In this document: positions 10,875-22,156 of the stretch, in pieces
Position numbering within the stretch: position 1 is the stretch's first letter
How the letters are laid out: every line of letters starts with the position of its first letter
Source of the DNA: Pyropia haitanensis
Lineage: Eukaryota; Rhodophyta; Bangiophyceae; Bangiales; Bangiaceae
Direction: 5' to 3'
Assembly (NCBI GenBank): GCA_008729055.1
Contig: SDUX01000002.1
Coordinates: 3,809,874 to 3,873,873, forward strand
DNA length: 64,000 bases
Notes under the pieces: generated by a model
Database searches by the model: none
The model's input: only the letters and a program-made list of their open reading frames with translations
What the model was told of the DNA's origin: nothing
Translations under genes and position numbers: made by a program

Positions 10875-13800
10875 TAGAGAGCTTCGGCGTGTGCGGCGTG
10901 GGTACCAAATGTGGGTAAAATATGGGTTCGCGACCCACGTCGAGGTACCCACATTTGTACCGACGTCGAGCTTCGGCACGTACTCAAATATCGATCGGGC
11001 AGTCGCGCGCGTTCCCGCGGTCGGCCCAACAGAAAGAAAGCCACTTAAGGCATACCGCCGTTTTCCGCACGTATTTAGGGCGCGCAACGTCACCTGTGAG
11101 TGCTGCGCCTGGGACTGACAGCCCATACCGCGTTGAGATGGGCCGCTGTGGCCGCCCGTACCCCTGGGCACTAGCCGCGCGCGGACGTGGGATAGGCATT
11201 GTGCGGGTTCCCCGGAGGAAGGCAAGAAGCGACGTCCAGGCGCGGCGAGCGGGCAAAGCGGCCGCGTGACGAGGACGCGAGGGGGTCGGAAGGGAGGGCG
11301 GGTGGGCGGGTCCAGGGGCCAAGAGCGAAAGCCAACGCGGACGGTCCGCGCCCGTGCCTCGGAAGCGGGCGTACACAAAGGAGTGCAACAGCATGGTGGG
11401 CTGCTCTCAGAGCATGTCTATCGGTGAGCCAAAAAGCTATATCCAAAAAGCTATTTTTTTTGGCTCCAACAGAGCGCATGTCTACGGTGTGGAGCGATTT
11501 TTAACTTTTCCGCCACAAGTTCTTCTGAAGTCCAAAGTGTGGTGGAGACTGGACGAGCACCGCTGCACGCCAGAGGCTGCTCCCATCCCGGACCGGGCTG
11601 CGCCACGCCCTGCCGGTCTTCTGCACCATCATCCCCGCTCCCCCTCCCCCCTCCCCCGATCCCCATCCGCGGTCTTCGTGGTCACCGTGGAGCACCCCGT
11701 CCCAATTACCCCAGCTTGTCTTGCGGGATAGAGGGTGGATGGGCTTGAATAACTAGCGAGGGGGTACGCAGCTCTTCTGGGGGGATGGAAAAGGGTGGGT
11801 GCCGCGCAGTGCTACCAAACCCGTGGACCCCTGGAGAACAAAATTTGGCCGGAATCGGGCGTGCGCGGGCGTGCAGCGGCGTGCAAACCCCCCTCTACGG
11901 TATCGCAGAGGCCGATTTTTCCAACACCTGCCCTATGGCGCCGCTCAGTCGTCCGTGCACGGGCTCCGGTGCACTTTTTTTCCACCCATACATGGAGGGC
12001 GTACTGGAGCTCGTGATGGACCTCGATCATATCACCGGAGGGCGTGCACGTCGTTCCCCGCCGAACGACAAATCGCAGTGCACGCGGACGCCTGTAACTC
12101 GTGCCGCCGATGCACAAGTTATTCTGGAGTCGTGCAGGCGATGCACGAGTTCCGCACGCGGCCCAGCCGAGGATCGTGCAACGCGTGCGTAAGTCGGTCA
12201 CATTTAACCCGGAATGATGCACGGTTTCGCGACAATGCGTCGCCATGTGAGCAGGCCTTCCAGAAACTACTGGGTACACCCGACCAGAGAGCCCTTCATT
12301 CCGTGCTGTTTGTCCGACATGATGGACTGACTCGATCTTAAGACCATCAGATGGCCCACACAGGAAGCCCATTGCACGGCGGTTGCCCAATCAGCAAGGA
12401 CGTTACGGCCTCACACAGTCATACCCTCCCATTTCCAAAATCTGTTGTGACCTCATACCAAAACGCAAGTCGACTCAACAAGTGAAAGCACTCCCCTCCA
12501 CCCGCACCACACGCATACCTCGTGCAGCAAACTGACTGGGCGCGGAAGTCACCGGCACCTGCGTTGCCGTTGCAGCCGACCCACCAATGAAGGCCCAACC
12601 CCCGCGACCCGTCTCTGTCTGAGCGACCGCCCGACACCGCCCGTGCTCTTTACACGACCACGACCCTACCGCGACAAGAAGGCATCGAGTCGCAAGCATC
12701 TCCCCCATCAAAAAGATCTTCACAAGGCGGCAGTTTTGTAGATGACGCAGACCCACCCCCTCGGCGCCCCTCCCCTGCCCCCGGCGGCTTTCTGCTGTCA
12801 ATGGCTACGTGACGGCCAGCGTCTTCCTCACGAGTACATGTCGCGCCCGACGGTGGAGCGACAGCACCTGGCCGCCGGTGCCGCCTCCTCCGACGTCTTT
12901 CCGACGAAGTGACGCCGCCGCCGCCCTCCCCCGTGACGACGGCACGGCAGATGCCGGCGACCAGTGCCGCCCCCACAGGTCTCTTCTTCACGGCGGGGTC
13001 GACCTCCCTGCCGTCCCCTGCGACGACGGCGCGGCAGCTGCCGGCGGCCGGTGCCGCCCCCACCGGTCCCCCCTTCGTGGCGGGGTCGGGGCCCCCGCCG
13101 CACCCCCGACGGCGGAGCGGCAGCTACCAGCGGCTGGTATGTGGCACCCATTATTGACGAATGTGAGCGTACAATGAAGTGTATATATCTGGCGAAGCTG
13201 GTGCTGTCGGAGACCTTGGCAATAAATGCAACTCAAGTGCAGCGGGGTCGCAGTACAGCTTCAGAAGACTTGGGCTGTGGCTGGCCCAAGTCGCAGTGTG
13301 CCTTTCGAGGGCTTGGCCCACACTAGACCGAAAATGCTCAGGCAATGCCAAATTGAGGCACGCCGCTGCACGAGGAGGAGCAGCCTCCTGCACGCCCCCT
13401 CACGTCGGCGGCACGCGGCGCTCACGAAGGCTGACACGCCTCGCGTGCCGCACATGCACAACTTCGGGCCGGAGTCGTGCTGATTTCACGTCCCGCACGC
13501 TCGCCAGGGGTCCACGGGTTTGGTAGCACTGCGCCGCAAGGGCGGGCAGCCAGGCGCTGGCCGCGCTGCTGCTCCGTCGAAGAAGTCGCGACAACAACTC
13601 CAATGGCCGACCCAACACCAGGTGGAATGAACGGGCTCGCTGCGGGGTGAGTCCCCGATCCGCGCATCTGATTGGCTTAGCTATAAAGCTATCCTCTGAG
13701 CCATCTTGCAGAATATATAGCTCAGAGGATAGCTTTTTGGCGCATGGATATAGCTTTTTGGCGCACCGATAGACATGCTCTGAGCTAAAAAATGGCTCTT

Positions 13801-14093
13801 TGGCGCACCGATAGACATGCTCTCAGCAGAGGGCGTCCAGACGGCGGCAGTGCTGCTCTGGTGGCAGCCGTCAGTCGGAAAGTCTCTGGCCGCGAGCGCA
13901 CCATTAATCTAAATACGTGTTGGGGTGGCGCGAAGCACGCCGCGGGAAGCGCAGTCGGATCGGTATCTGCCGTGGGTACGGGCGGGTGGATAGTCATGTA
14001 CGGGTCGTCAAATGTGGGTCGGAAGCTTAACGTGGCTGAAACACGTCCCCGACCCACGCCACCGACCCACATCTGACATGCCGAAGCTCTCTA
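10875..14093. mobile_element. Non-autonomous DNA transposon with nested long inverted repeats, TA-flanked
   Basis: The left end reads TA then GAGAGCTTCGGCGTGT (10875-10892). The right end reads ACATGCCGAAGCTCTC then TA (14076-14093). These are terminal inverted repeats (15 of 16 bases match) between TA dinucleotides, as expected for Tc1/mariner-type insertion. Inside, at roughly mirror positions, are further inverted pairs: an ACGTATTTAG motif near 11077 and near 13913; 11401-11442 with 13746-13786 (also a second copy at 13799-13830); a perfect 31-bp pair at 11804-11834 and 13504-13534; and 15 bp at 11870-11884 with 13358-13372. The whole 3.2 kb is thus a degenerate large palindrome. I see no transposase, so it would depend on enzymes encoded elsewhere. 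GC is lower than in the surroundings. Nested insertion of one element into another is an alternative reading. Confidence 0.7.
12849..13139. repeat. Imperfect minisatellite, about 88-bp period
   Basis: Roughly 3.3 copies of a unit containing CGACGGNG, CGGCAG, GCCGGCG and GTGCCGCCNCC, starting near 12849, 12940, 13021 and 13108. It lies near the centre of the inverted-repeat transposon, where its two arms meet. Confidence 0.6.
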
Positions 14094-14309
14094 GTGTCCA
14101 GTCGAAGTCGACTGTTTGTTCAGATGAATCGTTCGCTGTGCTGTGATACACAACATTGGTCGTCGAATCACGTCGAAACGTGACCTCCACCGGACGTCGC
14201 GGCACACCCGCCCCACCGCCCCGACCGCCTCGGCCACCGCCCCTGGCCATCGACACTGCACCGTCCCCACTCTCCCCACCTTCCCCCGTGCCCCGCACCG
14301 AGGCCTACC

Positions 14310-14859
14310 ATGGCACCGCCGCCGAGGCGGCCACCGCGGCATGGCGGCGGGTTTGCACCCCCCCCCCCCCCGGCAGTGGCGGCGACCCGCTCCGGCCGCC
14401 GCGTCCGCGGCGGCCCGCGGCCGCCGCGGCGGCCGGCCGTCGCGGCCGGCCGACGGCGGCCGACAGCGTCCCTGCCGCCCCCCCCCCCCCCACCGAGCGG
14501 CGTGCCGACGGACGCGGCCGCCCCCGCTCCCAGCGCCACCGCCGCGGCCGCCCCCCCCTCCCCCCCCCCCCCTCCCCCGGACGAGGCGGCCATCGCCGCG
14601 TCGCTGCGGGACCTCCTCGACGCTGGCGTCGTGACCGTCCGCCGCCGGTCGGCGGCGGCGGCGGCGTGGCGCGAGCCCCGCGGCTACGCCGAGCCCGCCA
14701 CCGTCTACCTGGTCGGCACCAGCCACGTGTCGGCCGCGTCCGCCGCGGACGTGGCGCGCGTCATTGCCGCCGTCCGGCCGGCGGCGGTCGTCGTCGAGCT
14801 GTGCCGCAGCCGCGCGGGGCTGCTCGACGAGCCACCGCCGCCGCCGTCGCCGTCGCCGT

Positions 14860-14895
<36 letters not shown>

Positions 14896-14913
14896 GCGGT
14901 ACCGCTGTTGGCC

Positions 14914-14956
<43 letters not shown>

Positions 14957-15338
14957 GGGTGGGGGCGTGAGGGGCGGCGAGCTTGCGCTGGGCGGCGACC
15001 GCGGCGCGGCGGCGGCGCTCGGCCGCTCCCTCCGCCTTGGCGGCAATGGCGCGCTGGCGCTGCGGCTGGCGCTCGCGGCGGTACTCGGCCGCGCGTCTGC
15101 GGCGACGGCGGGCGGCGGCGGCGGCGGTGGCGGCGCGCCGCCGGGCCTCGCGCCGGTCGGGGTGGACTTTCGGGCGGCGCGCGTGGCGGCCGCCGCGGTC
15201 GGCGCGGAGGTGGTCCTCGGCGACCGGCCGGTGGAGATTACGCTCCGCCGCGCGTGGGCCGCGCTCGGCCCCGTCGACCGGCTGCGGCTGGGGTGGCTAC
15301 TGCTGCAGGGGGGGCTCGGAGGGCGCGGCGGCGGCCGA

Positions 15339-15397
<59 letters not shown>

Positions 15398-15803
15398 GGC
15401 GGGCGCCGCCGCCGCCGCCGCGTCGCTGGCTGCGCCGGCCGCGGCTGCGGGGGCGGCGGCGGCTCGGCCGGCAGCCGCCCCCGCCCCCGCCGCCGGGGTG
15501 GCGTCGGACGTGGCGGCGGCGGTCGACGCGGCGGCGTCGGCGCGCCCCACCGACGACGCGCTCGACGCGTACCTGGCCGCGCTCGCGGCGGCCTTCCCGT
15601 CGCTCGTGCCGCCGCTGGTCACCGAGCGGGACCTGTACCTGGCGTGGTCGGTCAAGCGGTCGCAGGCGGTCAAGGGCGCCCGCGCGGTGGTGGGGGTGGT
15701 CGGCCGTGCGCACTGCCGGGGGGTGCTGGCCGCGATGGACGCGGATGACGCGGCGCGGGCGGGGGGGGGGGTGCTGCTGACGTTTCGGGACCTGGTCGGC
15801 TGA
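14310..15803 (+). CDS. TraB/PrgY-domain protein
   Basis: A 497-residue intronless protein. TraB-domain proteins are related to bacterial pheromone-shutdown and Tiki-like metalloprotease families. In eukaryotes several sit on mitochondrial or other membranes, but the reaction of this subgroup is unsettled. Visible motifs are YLVGTSHVSAAS near residue 133, with AAVVVELCRSR following; a GVDF strand; the block VVLGDRPVEITLRRAW; LVTERDLYLAW; and the final VVGVVGRAHCRGVL, whose histidine is a conserved feature. The N-terminus (residues 1-90) is Pro/Arg/Ala-rich, possibly an organelle-targeting leader. Two GGC-encoded Gly runs (near 14906-14960 and 15330-15400) interrupt the domain. The ATG has a good context (ACCATGGC). 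It begins about 215 bp after the transposon end, so the element may carry or have displaced promoter sequence. Confidence 0.88.
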
Positions 15804-18197
15804 CGATCAAGTTTTGGTTGGGGGCGGAGGGGGGGGTAGGCGGGGGGAAGAGGCATGCGGGAAACTATGGCCGGCGGTGACGGCCGTGGCCCGCAGCGTG
15901 GGCGGGGGATCTGTCACCTGGCGATAGGGGCGTGCCAGACCGTAGCGGGGAGCGTGTAGCGGCCGCGAGGCAGTGCCGTCCGCACCATTGCCCGGCGGCC
16001 GCCATGGGGTGCTCCGCCGTCCGACACGGAGGGGGGCGTGCGCGCGCCACGGTTTTTTTGATCTCGTCCAACTGACCGCGGGCTCCGGCTCTGCCGACCT
16101 CCCCCACTGCACTCTGCACCCTCTTCCCGCTGCCCGACGTCCCTCACAAACCTTCTTCCCCACTTTCGTCGCCGGCCTCAGCGCGTGCTGATGGCTAGGG
16201 GTGTGTGCCCTGGGCGCTCGACCCCACCACCCCACCGACGCGCCCGATGCAGCGGCGCCGTCGCGTATGAATGCGTCGTGGCGCGCCGTGCGTCACCGCA
16301 CGTGCTGTGCTCCGACGGCCGGGCCATCGACACGCGTCCGAAAGACCAACCCCGTCGCTGTGGGGGTATGTACTTGGCCGGGGCGCCCCCCTCCGTAGGC
16401 GGCACACGCCGCCGTCGTCGTCGCGGCGGGTTGCGTCCAGCTCCTGCCGGGGTTGCGTCCTTGTGGCGTGCGCAGGGCTACAGATCAGGGCCGCGGTGCG
16501 CAATCGCCACGCGCGTGCCCCGCGCCACGCACGCGCCCCGCCACGCGGGAGGTCGCCCTGGGGACGAATTCAAAGACTGTAAACGCTCGGCAGCAGACGG
16601 CCTTTCAAATTTATAGCAATGTGTTCTTTGGCTGGCACACGGATGAGCCCTTCTTCTCATTGGCTGCCCCAGATTTTGCATCAAATTAGACCAGCACAGA
16701 CCACAACAGTGGTCCCGAAGTCCCACGACTTCACCCTGAGATTCGCATAAAGCCAATAGATTGCGCAGCCCGTGATCCGAGACGCCTCCACCAGGTCGGC
16801 ACCCTACACCAATGCAAGGACCCGCCAGATACCACCTTGGCCATTTACACGAAAAAGGCCAGCGAGCGAGCCTCCTGCGAGTGGGCGTCGTCTGACAAGG
16901 GGCAGGCATTGGATTGAGCCTCTTCTTGCGCGCCCTCGGAGAGCGGCGGCCCCTGTGCAACCGCAACGGACGGACACTATGGCCACTGCAGTCCACTGTA
17001 TGCCCCACCTGCGTTGGAGCCCTGCCAGGCGAGCTCTCTTCATGGACTCCCACTGGCGATGACGGTCTACCCCCCCCATTCCAGCATCAGCAAGGCGGCC
17101 CACGACTGGGGGACCGGTAGATTGCACGTGACAGTCGATTGGTCACCGCTGCTTCCAAGCGGGCGACCTGCCGACAACACAGCTGCTGATTGGCTGATTC
17201 CTACACGCGGCGATGTGGTTGGCAGTCGGCTAACACTGTCCCCCCCCTCCCCGCCGCCACCCCGCCGCCGCCACCCCCCTGCTTCCAAGCGTGGGACGGA
17301 CCTGCGTGGTGCCCCACCCAGCACCACCCGACTGCTGGGCCGGCTGCCGAGGTTTCTCTCCCCACCACGCGGCCAGCCTGCGGCACGCCCACGCCAGCTG
17401 GCTGGCGCAGGGGGAGGGAGGTGGGGGGGGGGCGGGTTTGGCTCTGGCGGGGGGAGGCCGACGCCTGGTCGACCTCGTCGCGCGGCCGGGTCGGCGGGAA
17501 GGCCCGCCCAAATCTGAGCCGCGCCACAGCTGCAACGGCACCACCACCGGGCGGCGCCGCTGGGTTCCGCCCCGCCACCCAGGCGGCACGCGGGGCCGCT
17601 GTCACACAGGCCGCCTCGGCTGCCGCCTTGCGGCCTCTCCCCCCACCGCCACACCCCCTCACCGCCCGCGTCTAGGCCACACCCCCCCGCACCCCAAGGC
17701 TACGGGACCCCCAGCGCGTGCCACGCTTGGCGCGTCAGGGCGCGCGCACGGGCCGTGCCGCCGCCGTCGGCCGCGGCCCCGGGCGCGCAGACACCCCCCC
17801 CCCACCGGCCGCCACAGCGCGGGCGCCGGGGGGCGGTACTAAAGCCTGCGTGCGTGCTCACCCCCAGGCGGCCCTACAGCACGTCAGGTAGCCCTCGCCG
17901 CACGCGGTTGGAACGCCTCGCTTTCCGCCGCTACACCCCCGCCCCCCCCGCCGTGGACGCACACCAGCCCGCCGCACGCGCGTCCGCCCCGCCCGCACCG
18001 TGCTGTGACCTGACTGTGTGGCGACCCGCCTCGTGTTGTGCTGCTCGCTGCAGCAGCGTTCAGACCTCCGTCGCCCTCTTTGCTGCGCGCTCCGCCCGGC
18101 CCTCCTCGCGTCTTGCTCTCTCCCGCCCCGTGCCCTCCCCCCGTTCACCCCGTTCCCCTGTGGTGTGTGCGTCGTCGTTGCGGTAGACTCCACCACG
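15804..18197. other. Long gene-free spacer with CCAAT-like motifs
   Basis: No supported gene. A lower-GC island at about 16600-16800 and the stretch 17130-17200 contain repeated ATTGG/CCAAT pentamers in both orientations (near 16659, 16754, 17139 and 17188). The region 17240-17860 is C-rich simple sequence. The part next to 18198 is the likely promoter and leader of the BAR-like gene. Open frames here have no recognisable domain and an Arg/Pro composition typical of shadow frames. Confidence 0.45.
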
Positions 18198-19343
18198 ATG
18201 GCGGGTTCGGGGTCGTCGGTGAGCAGCGGCGAGGCCACCAAGGTGACGGTCACGAAGGAGACCAAGGAGGGCACCTCCCCCCCTCCCAAGAAGCACCCCA
18301 TGCACCTGGTCAAGAAGCGGGTGTACCAGGCTGCGAACCGTCACTCGACGACCGCCACGGATGGGGCGCTGCAGGACAAGAAGCAGCAGCTGGCGCAGGT
18401 GGAGGCGACGCTGAAGAAGTGTACTGCCGCTATTGACACGGTGGGCGACGCGTGGCGCCGGGTGTTCAAGGCGCAGCGCGACTTTGGCGAGTCCTTTGTG
18501 GCGGGGTACCCTGACCAGGACGACGTGCACGAGACGGCGGCGGCGGCGAGCGCCTCGTCTGAGGCGGCGCACAAGGCGTTTCTGCAGCGCAAGGATGGCA
18601 ACCCGTCCTTCCTGGAGGTGGAGGAGAAGGTGGTTCGTGCCTACCTGGCCGAGGTGTCGGAGGCGTGGGCGCTGTGCAAGGAGACGGAGGCGGCCAAGCT
18701 CGAGTGCGACCGCTACTCGTCCAAGGTGGAGAAGATGGAGCTGCCAAAGAAGAAGTTTGGCTGCTTTGGCGGCTCCACGGACGAGACCCCCGAGGTCAGC
18801 CCCGTGAAAAAGGCCAAGAACCACGAGAAGAAGGAGGAGGCGCGCGCCAAGTATGACGCGTCGCTTGCGTCGACGCTGCAAACGCTGCGGGTGCTCTACT
18901 CGAAGCGCGCTCCCGTGCTGCAGGCTGCGTTTGTGTCGTTTTGGCTGGCGCAGGGCAAGATGGCCTCGCTGCTGACCGAGCACGATGCCAACGCGGTCAG
19001 CTATGCGACTGACCTCGAGTCGCGGGTGCTGGAGATTGACATCAATCAGCTGTCGGCGCCCAAGGCGGAGACGCCCGAAGTGGTTGCGACCGAGGCGACC
19101 GCCGAGGTGACCCCGGCAGTTGACACAGAGGACGTGACGGTCGTGTCGACAGTCGTGCCGGCAGCGGAGGGTGCCACCGTGGTGGAGGCGGCTCCAGAGG
19201 CGGCAACCCTGACCGCGGACGACCTGCCGTCGGTGCCCACCGATGCGCCGGGGCTGTCCAAGACCCTGCCGAGCGTGCCGTCGGTGGAGCCGACGCCCGC
19301 GCGGTTGACGGGCGAGCCAACGGCGGAGCCGATTGCTGCCTAG
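18198..19343 (+). CDS. BAR-like coiled-coil protein with acidic Val/Thr/Pro tail
   Basis: A 381-residue intronless protein. Residues 25-270 are strongly helical and charged. They begin with a basic stretch (KKHPMHLVKKRVYQAANRH), then heptad-rich sequence, a Lys-rich central hinge (KKKFGCFGG near 197), and a final helix with a conserved-looking FVSFWLAQGKM. This architecture and size resemble BAR/amphiphysin-type membrane-curvature domains, which dimerise into a crescent on membranes. The call rests on helical pattern and layout, not a diagnostic motif. Residues 280-381 are a low-complexity tail rich in Val, Thr, Glu and Pro, probably disordered. The codon pattern is cleaner and homopolymers are fewer than in neighbours, suggesting a well-expressed gene. 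ATG context is CACGATGGC. An in-frame open stretch upstream back to 18018 is probably leader. Confidence 0.6.
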   Translation: MAGSGSSVSSGEATKVTVTKETKEGTSPPPKKHPMHLVKKRVYQAANRHSTTATDGALQDKKQQLAQVEATLKKCTAAIDTVGDAWRRVFKAQRDFGESFVAGYPDQDDVHETAAAASASSEAAHKAFLQRKDGNPSFLEVEEKVVRAYLAEVSEAWALCKETEAAKLECDRYSSKVEKMELPKKKFGCFGGSTDETPEVSPVKKAKNHEKKEEARAKYDASLASTLQTLRVLYSKRAPVLQAAFVSFWLAQGKMASLLTEHDANAVSYATDLESRVLEIDINQLSAPKAETPEVVATEATAEVTPAVDTEDVTVVSTVVPAAEGATVVEAAPEAATLTADDLPSVPTDAPGLSKTLPSVPSVEPTPARLTGEPTAEPIAA

Positions 19344-20487
19344 GTCGGTCTACCCGGCTGGATGGGCGGGACAGCTGGGGCGACGGCGCCGTTGGGAGGG
19401 TATCGGCAATCTTTTGGGGTGGTCGTGGGCGGGGGGGGATGTAGGGGTTGAGGGCGGGCAAGGTGGTGGCGGCAACCCCGCGGCACCTGCTTGTGATGCC
19501 CTGAGGATGCGGGTAACTGCCGTCCGTACCCTGTCCGGCTGATCAGCGAGGTGGCGGGGGCCGCTGCACGCTGTGTAGTGTAGGGCTGGACTATTTTTTT
19601 CGTGTCTTGCTTGTCTGCTTTTGGTTGGTAATGCTCCTCGTCTTGTATCTTGGAGTGTTGGCCGCCGCGGCCGCTGCCAGCCTCGCTGGCATCGTTTGTG
19701 GATCATTTTCTTTTTTTGTCGTCGTGCGGTCCTCGTAGTCGTGTTTGTATTTCTCGGCGAGGGGTCCTCCGCGTGTTTGTATAGCTATGCCGACTCCCAA
19801 GAGCCTGTTTGTTGCACACACACTGGGTCGAATCATAGCATCCTTTCTCACCCTCTCCAGGTGGGTCATGACGAGAGGGCGCGCTTCCTGCAGACCACCC
19901 CGGCCACTGCTTGCGGAACGGGCGAAGCCTGCACGCACCTTGCGAAACGGTAGGAGCGCACCAAACGCTTGCTCGGCAGTCCACAGCCACGGCCATGGCA
20001 CGCCATGGTGGTTGACCAAGGGGACCGTGCCCCACCGCCGCGGCGCGAGCCCCGCCGCCGCCCACCGCCGTCACCACCTACGCGCCGCCCGCGGCGGTGG
20101 CGCCCGCCGCCCCGCCCGGCCGCCGTAGACAGGGGCCGGGCGATGCCGCCGCCCCGTGGCACTGGCCTGCCACGACCGGCCGCGCACGCCTCGGCGGGGG
20201 CGCGCACGCGCGCGCGCGCTCCCGCCGCAGCCCTGCCCCCCCCGCCGCCGCCCCGCCACGGCCGCCACACCGCCGTGGCCACGCGCACGGAGGAGCGCTA
20301 CAAGGGCCGCGGATGGGTCGGGCGGTGCGGCCGCCGAGCGCGCGCCGCGGGCCAACGAGCGAGCCCCCTCCAGGGCGGGAGCGGCGGGTGGCAGACCCTC
20401 CCCCCCCCCCCCCCCCCCGCCCCCGCCCCCGCCGTCGCCCCCTCCCTCCCCCCTCCCCCCGCGCGCGCGCGCCGCCGGCACGCGGCG
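19344..20487. other. Convergent 3' intergenic region
   Basis: It lies between the stop of the BAR-like gene (+) and the stop of the EIPR1-like gene (-). T-rich stretches near 19592 and 19707 are plausible 3' UTR material. The rest is C-rich simple sequence, including a C run near 20399-20418. I see no gene. Confidence 0.5.
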
Positions 20488-20773
20488 TCACCCCCCCACC
20501 TCGGCGGCCGCCGCGTGCGCGACCACCCGGCCGTCGTGGCTGAGCGACGCAAACACTCCCCCTTCCCCCCAGCCCGGCGCCCCCCCCCCCCATCCACCCC
20601 CCACGCCACCCCATACACACTGTCGTCGTGGACGGGGTAGGTGGCGAGGGTGCCTCCCGCTGCCGCCGCTGCTGCGGCTGCGGCACCCCCCTCCTCCCCC
20701 CCGCCGCCGCCCAGCCGCCACAGCCGGACGACCCCGTCGGTGCCGCCCGACAACACCGCCGGCGCTGCCGTCG

Positions 20774-20805
<32 letters not shown>

Positions 20806-21143
20806 GCCACCGCCACGGCGCTCACCCAGTGGGCGTGCGCGGCTGGGAGGGCGGCGAGCGCCGCGCCCCCCACCCGCGCGTCGTACACTGCCACCCCACC
20901 GTCGGCGCCGCCCGCCACCACCACCCCCGCCCCCGCCGCGGCGGTCGTGACGGGCGGCTGCGGGGCGACGGCCGGCCCGCCCGCCGCGGCGCCGCCGTAC
21001 CGCACCGCCGGTGCCGCCACGCCGGGCGTGCGCAGGTCGTACGCGGCGAGGCCGCCCGCGTCGGCAACGAGCAGCAGCTCCCGCCCGTCGCCGGCGGGCG
21101 CGTCGGTCACCCACGACACTGCCGCGATGCCGCCTCCGCCGCA

Positions 21144-21218
<75 letters not shown>

Positions 21219-22021
21219 GCGGCCGGCGGCAAGGCCCGGGAAGGTGGCGAGCCGCTCGAGCGCCCCCCCCCCGGCGGCGCCGCCCACACGCCCGCCGCGC
21301 CCGCGGCGGCGGCGAGCAGCGACCGCCGCGACGGGTGGACGGCGACGCCGACGAGCGGCGCGCCCGCCGGCGCGGGCGCCCGCGCCAGCGGCGTCAGCAC
21401 GCACTCGGCGGGCGACAGGCCCGCGTACACGGGCGGCGTGGCGCCGCCGCCGCCGCCGCCGCCACTGCCTTTGCCGCCGCTGCCGTCCGCACCGCCACCG
21501 CCGCCACCGCCGTCAATGGCCACGCCCCCGCCTTCTGATACCGCGTCGGGCGACGATGGCGGCGGCGGCAGCCGCAGCGGCGGCGGTAGCGCGGGCCCGC
21601 CCCAGAGGACCACCTCGGACGCGACCGGGTTGACCGCCGCGGTGGCGAGCGTCAGGCGCTCACCCGGCGCCGCCGGTGGCACCGCCGACACGGCCGTGAC
21701 GGCGCCCGCCGGGTGGGGCAGGCCGCCCAGCGGGCGGAGGCGCATCTCGTCCGCGTCGTCGCCGCGGACGGCGGCGAGGAGCGTCAGCGTGTTGGGCGCG
21801 CCCGCCCCTCCCGTCGTGGCGTCCACGGCGCCGCCGCCCACGGAGGTGGCGTACGTGTCGGCGGCCCAGGCGGCGCGCGCGTCGGCGGTGGCGGCGAGGA
21901 AGAGGCCGGGCGCGGGCGCGCACAGCGCGCGGCCCCACCGGCGGATGCCGTACGCGGCCGACGCGCCGCGGGGGCGGACGGGGGTGGGGAGGCGGAGGGA
22001 GGGGAAGAGGTCGGCGCCCAT
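20488..22021 (-). CDS. EIPR1: EIPR1/TSSC1-type WD40 protein (two homopolymer frame changes)
   Basis: EIPR1 is a WD40 beta-propeller that binds the GARP/EARP tethering complexes in endosome-to-Golgi and dense-core vesicle traffic. The model starts at the ATG at 22021 (MGADLFPSLRLP, then SAAYGIRRWGRAL). It runs in one frame to a 10-C run at 21263-21272, in a second frame to a 12-C run at 20580-20591, and in a third to a stop at 20488. Across the joins the order matches the family: a WD-like repeat ending AAGVWAAPP, then LLLVADAGGLAAYDLR, VVAGGADGGVAVYDARVG, HWVSAVAV with VLSGGTDGVVRLWRL, and the diagnostic end ATYPVHDDSVYGVAW followed by VFASLSHDGRVV. The family is usually about 390 residues; this one is about 510 because of Gly/Ala insertions. 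Identity is strong. The frame changes are most simply miscounted C runs. Confidence 0.8.
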
Positions 22022-22156
22022 CGCGACAAGAGGAGAAGAGCGGCGGCGGCGGGGGGGGGAGGGGGGGGGAAGGGGGGGGGTGGGGAACCGGTGCGGGGGG
22101 GGGGGGCCTTTGCGGCGGGGGCTTGAAGGGCCGTAGGGCCGAGGTGGCGTAGGGCA

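Noticed and set aside
10860..11378. 172-codon minus-strand frame at the left end of the TA-flanked element as a transposase
   Set aside because: No DDE motif, zinc finger or helix-turn-helix is visible, and the frame overlaps the inverted-repeat arm.
12849..13139. CRISPR-like repeat array
   Set aside because: The units are contiguous and imperfect with no unique spacers, and the genome is eukaryotic; it is a minisatellite. No CRISPR array was seen anywhere in the window.
15804..18197. Genes in the 2.4-kb spacer
   Set aside because: Several frames of 100-190 codons exist on both strands but overlap one another, lack family motifs and have no consistent codon pattern.
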